From positions 1 to 12,719 of the forward strand of contig JAKORR010000905.1 of the NCBI GenBank assembly GCA_029777735.1: a stretch of DNA of 12,719 bases. Reading direction: 5' to 3'. The stretch comes from Armatimonadota bacterium (GTDB taxonomy: Bacteria > Armatimonadota > Zipacnadia > Zipacnadales > FEN-943). The translations under genes and the position numbers were made by a program. The notes beneath the pieces were generated by a model that was not told the DNA's origin, did no database searches, and worked only from the letters and a program-made list of their open reading frames with translations. How positions within the stretch are numbered: position 1 is the stretch's first letter; each line of letters opens with the position of its first letter. This document shows positions 12,457-12,719 of this stretch, in pieces.

Positions 12457-12648
12457 ATGCTTGGATACGCAAAGGTCGAGGCTGGTGCAGAGAAGCGGCG
12501 CCAGGAGTTCACAGAGGCTGCTAGGCCACTGGTGAAGTACCTTGCCGAGAACCACCACCCGCACGTGACCGCCTTGGTCACAGGCAATGGCGCTGAGCTC
12601 CTCGAGGGTTTGTGCGCTTTCACAGACGACACGTTCGTCAAGGACTGA
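12457..12648 (+). CDS. Small conserved-looking phage protein, 63 residues
   Basis: ATG 10 bases after the ligase stop, with TAAGGAGGG spanning that stop. The peptide starts MLGYAKVEAGAEKRRQEFTE, then carries PLVKYLAENHHPHVTALVTG and NGAELLEGLCAF. The HHPH segment followed by a hydrophobic strand and a helix resembles small phage proteins seen elsewhere, but I have no name for the family. Clustered histidines might bind a metal. Function unknown. Confidence 0.7.
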   Translation: MLGYAKVEAGAEKRRQEFTEAARPLVKYLAENHHPHVTALVTGNGAELLEGLCAFTDDTFVKD

Positions 12649-12658
12649 GGAGGACCGC

Positions 12659-12719
12659 ATGGTCGTGAGGAAGTCAACCAAGAAGGGCGCGGATACCGCC
12701 CAAGCCAAGGAGCTGCGGA
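12659..12719 (+). CDS. Partial gene, basic N-terminus only
   Basis: The ATG at 12659 has GGAGGACC upstream, partly overlapping the previous stop. The frame is open to the window edge for 20 codons (MVVRKSTKKGADTAQAKELR) and one extra base. The segment is Lys/Arg-rich and probably disordered. The product cannot be identified from this much. Confidence 0.55.
   Translation, partial: MVVRKSTKKGADTAQAKELR

Noticed and set aside
1..12719. CRISPR arrays, insertion sequences, integrase or attachment sites.
   Set aside because: No regularly spaced repeats of suitable length, no transposase or recombinase motif, and no direct repeat resembling an att core were seen on either strand.

Overview
The window is a piece of a tailed double-stranded DNA bacteriophage (or prophage) genome with high GC, no host genes, and no integrase in view. 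The organism call rests on the packaging genes (small and large terminase subunits, portal), phage-style replication genes (TOPRIM/SF3-type primase-helicase, ATP-dependent DNA ligase), tightly packed small genes with strong GGAGG-type ribosome binding sites, and frequent GTG starts. The promoter upstream of the primase fits a TTTACA-18-TACAGT layout. The host cannot be named from the sequence; a high-GC bacterium is the natural guess.

Left arm (1-5410, minus strand). Read in its own direction the order is: terminase small subunit, a 516-residue ADP-ribosyltransferase with a long Ala/Lys-rich middle, a 50-residue acidic protein, terminase large subunit, a DUF1073-type portal, and the first codons of a CPGC-containing protein cut by the window edge. 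The genes abut or overlap. Three of the junctions carry the identical ten bases TGACGTGGCC (stop TGA, one C, start GTG, Ala codon). The ADP-ribosyltransferase sits between the two terminase genes, so it is probably made late and may be packaged and injected, but that is inference.

Central control region (5411-5982). This divergent intergenic stretch holds an approximately 80-bp tandemly duplicated unit made of AAGTGAAGC boxes in both orientations, an AT-rich island (12 of 60 bases are G or C in 5641-5700), a perfect TATAAT facing left, a second group of the same boxes at 5798-5827, and a 6+6 bp palindrome just upstream of the first rightward gene. It looks like an operator cluster or a replication origin.

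Right arm (5983-12719, plus strand). It begins with a ribbon-helix-helix-like regulator. A promoter and a strongly structured leader follow (12-bp perfect closing stem, two internal hairpins). Then comes the primase-helicase and a translationally coupled chain of small genes: an eight-cysteine miniprotein, a J-domain protein with one zinc site, four uncharacterised proteins (one from a recognisable but uncharacterised phage family), two tiny proteins, a DNA ligase, another small protein, and a gene cut by the right edge. The regulator, primase-helicase and ligase fit an early replication operon. The J-protein may redirect host Hsp70 to phage or host targets.
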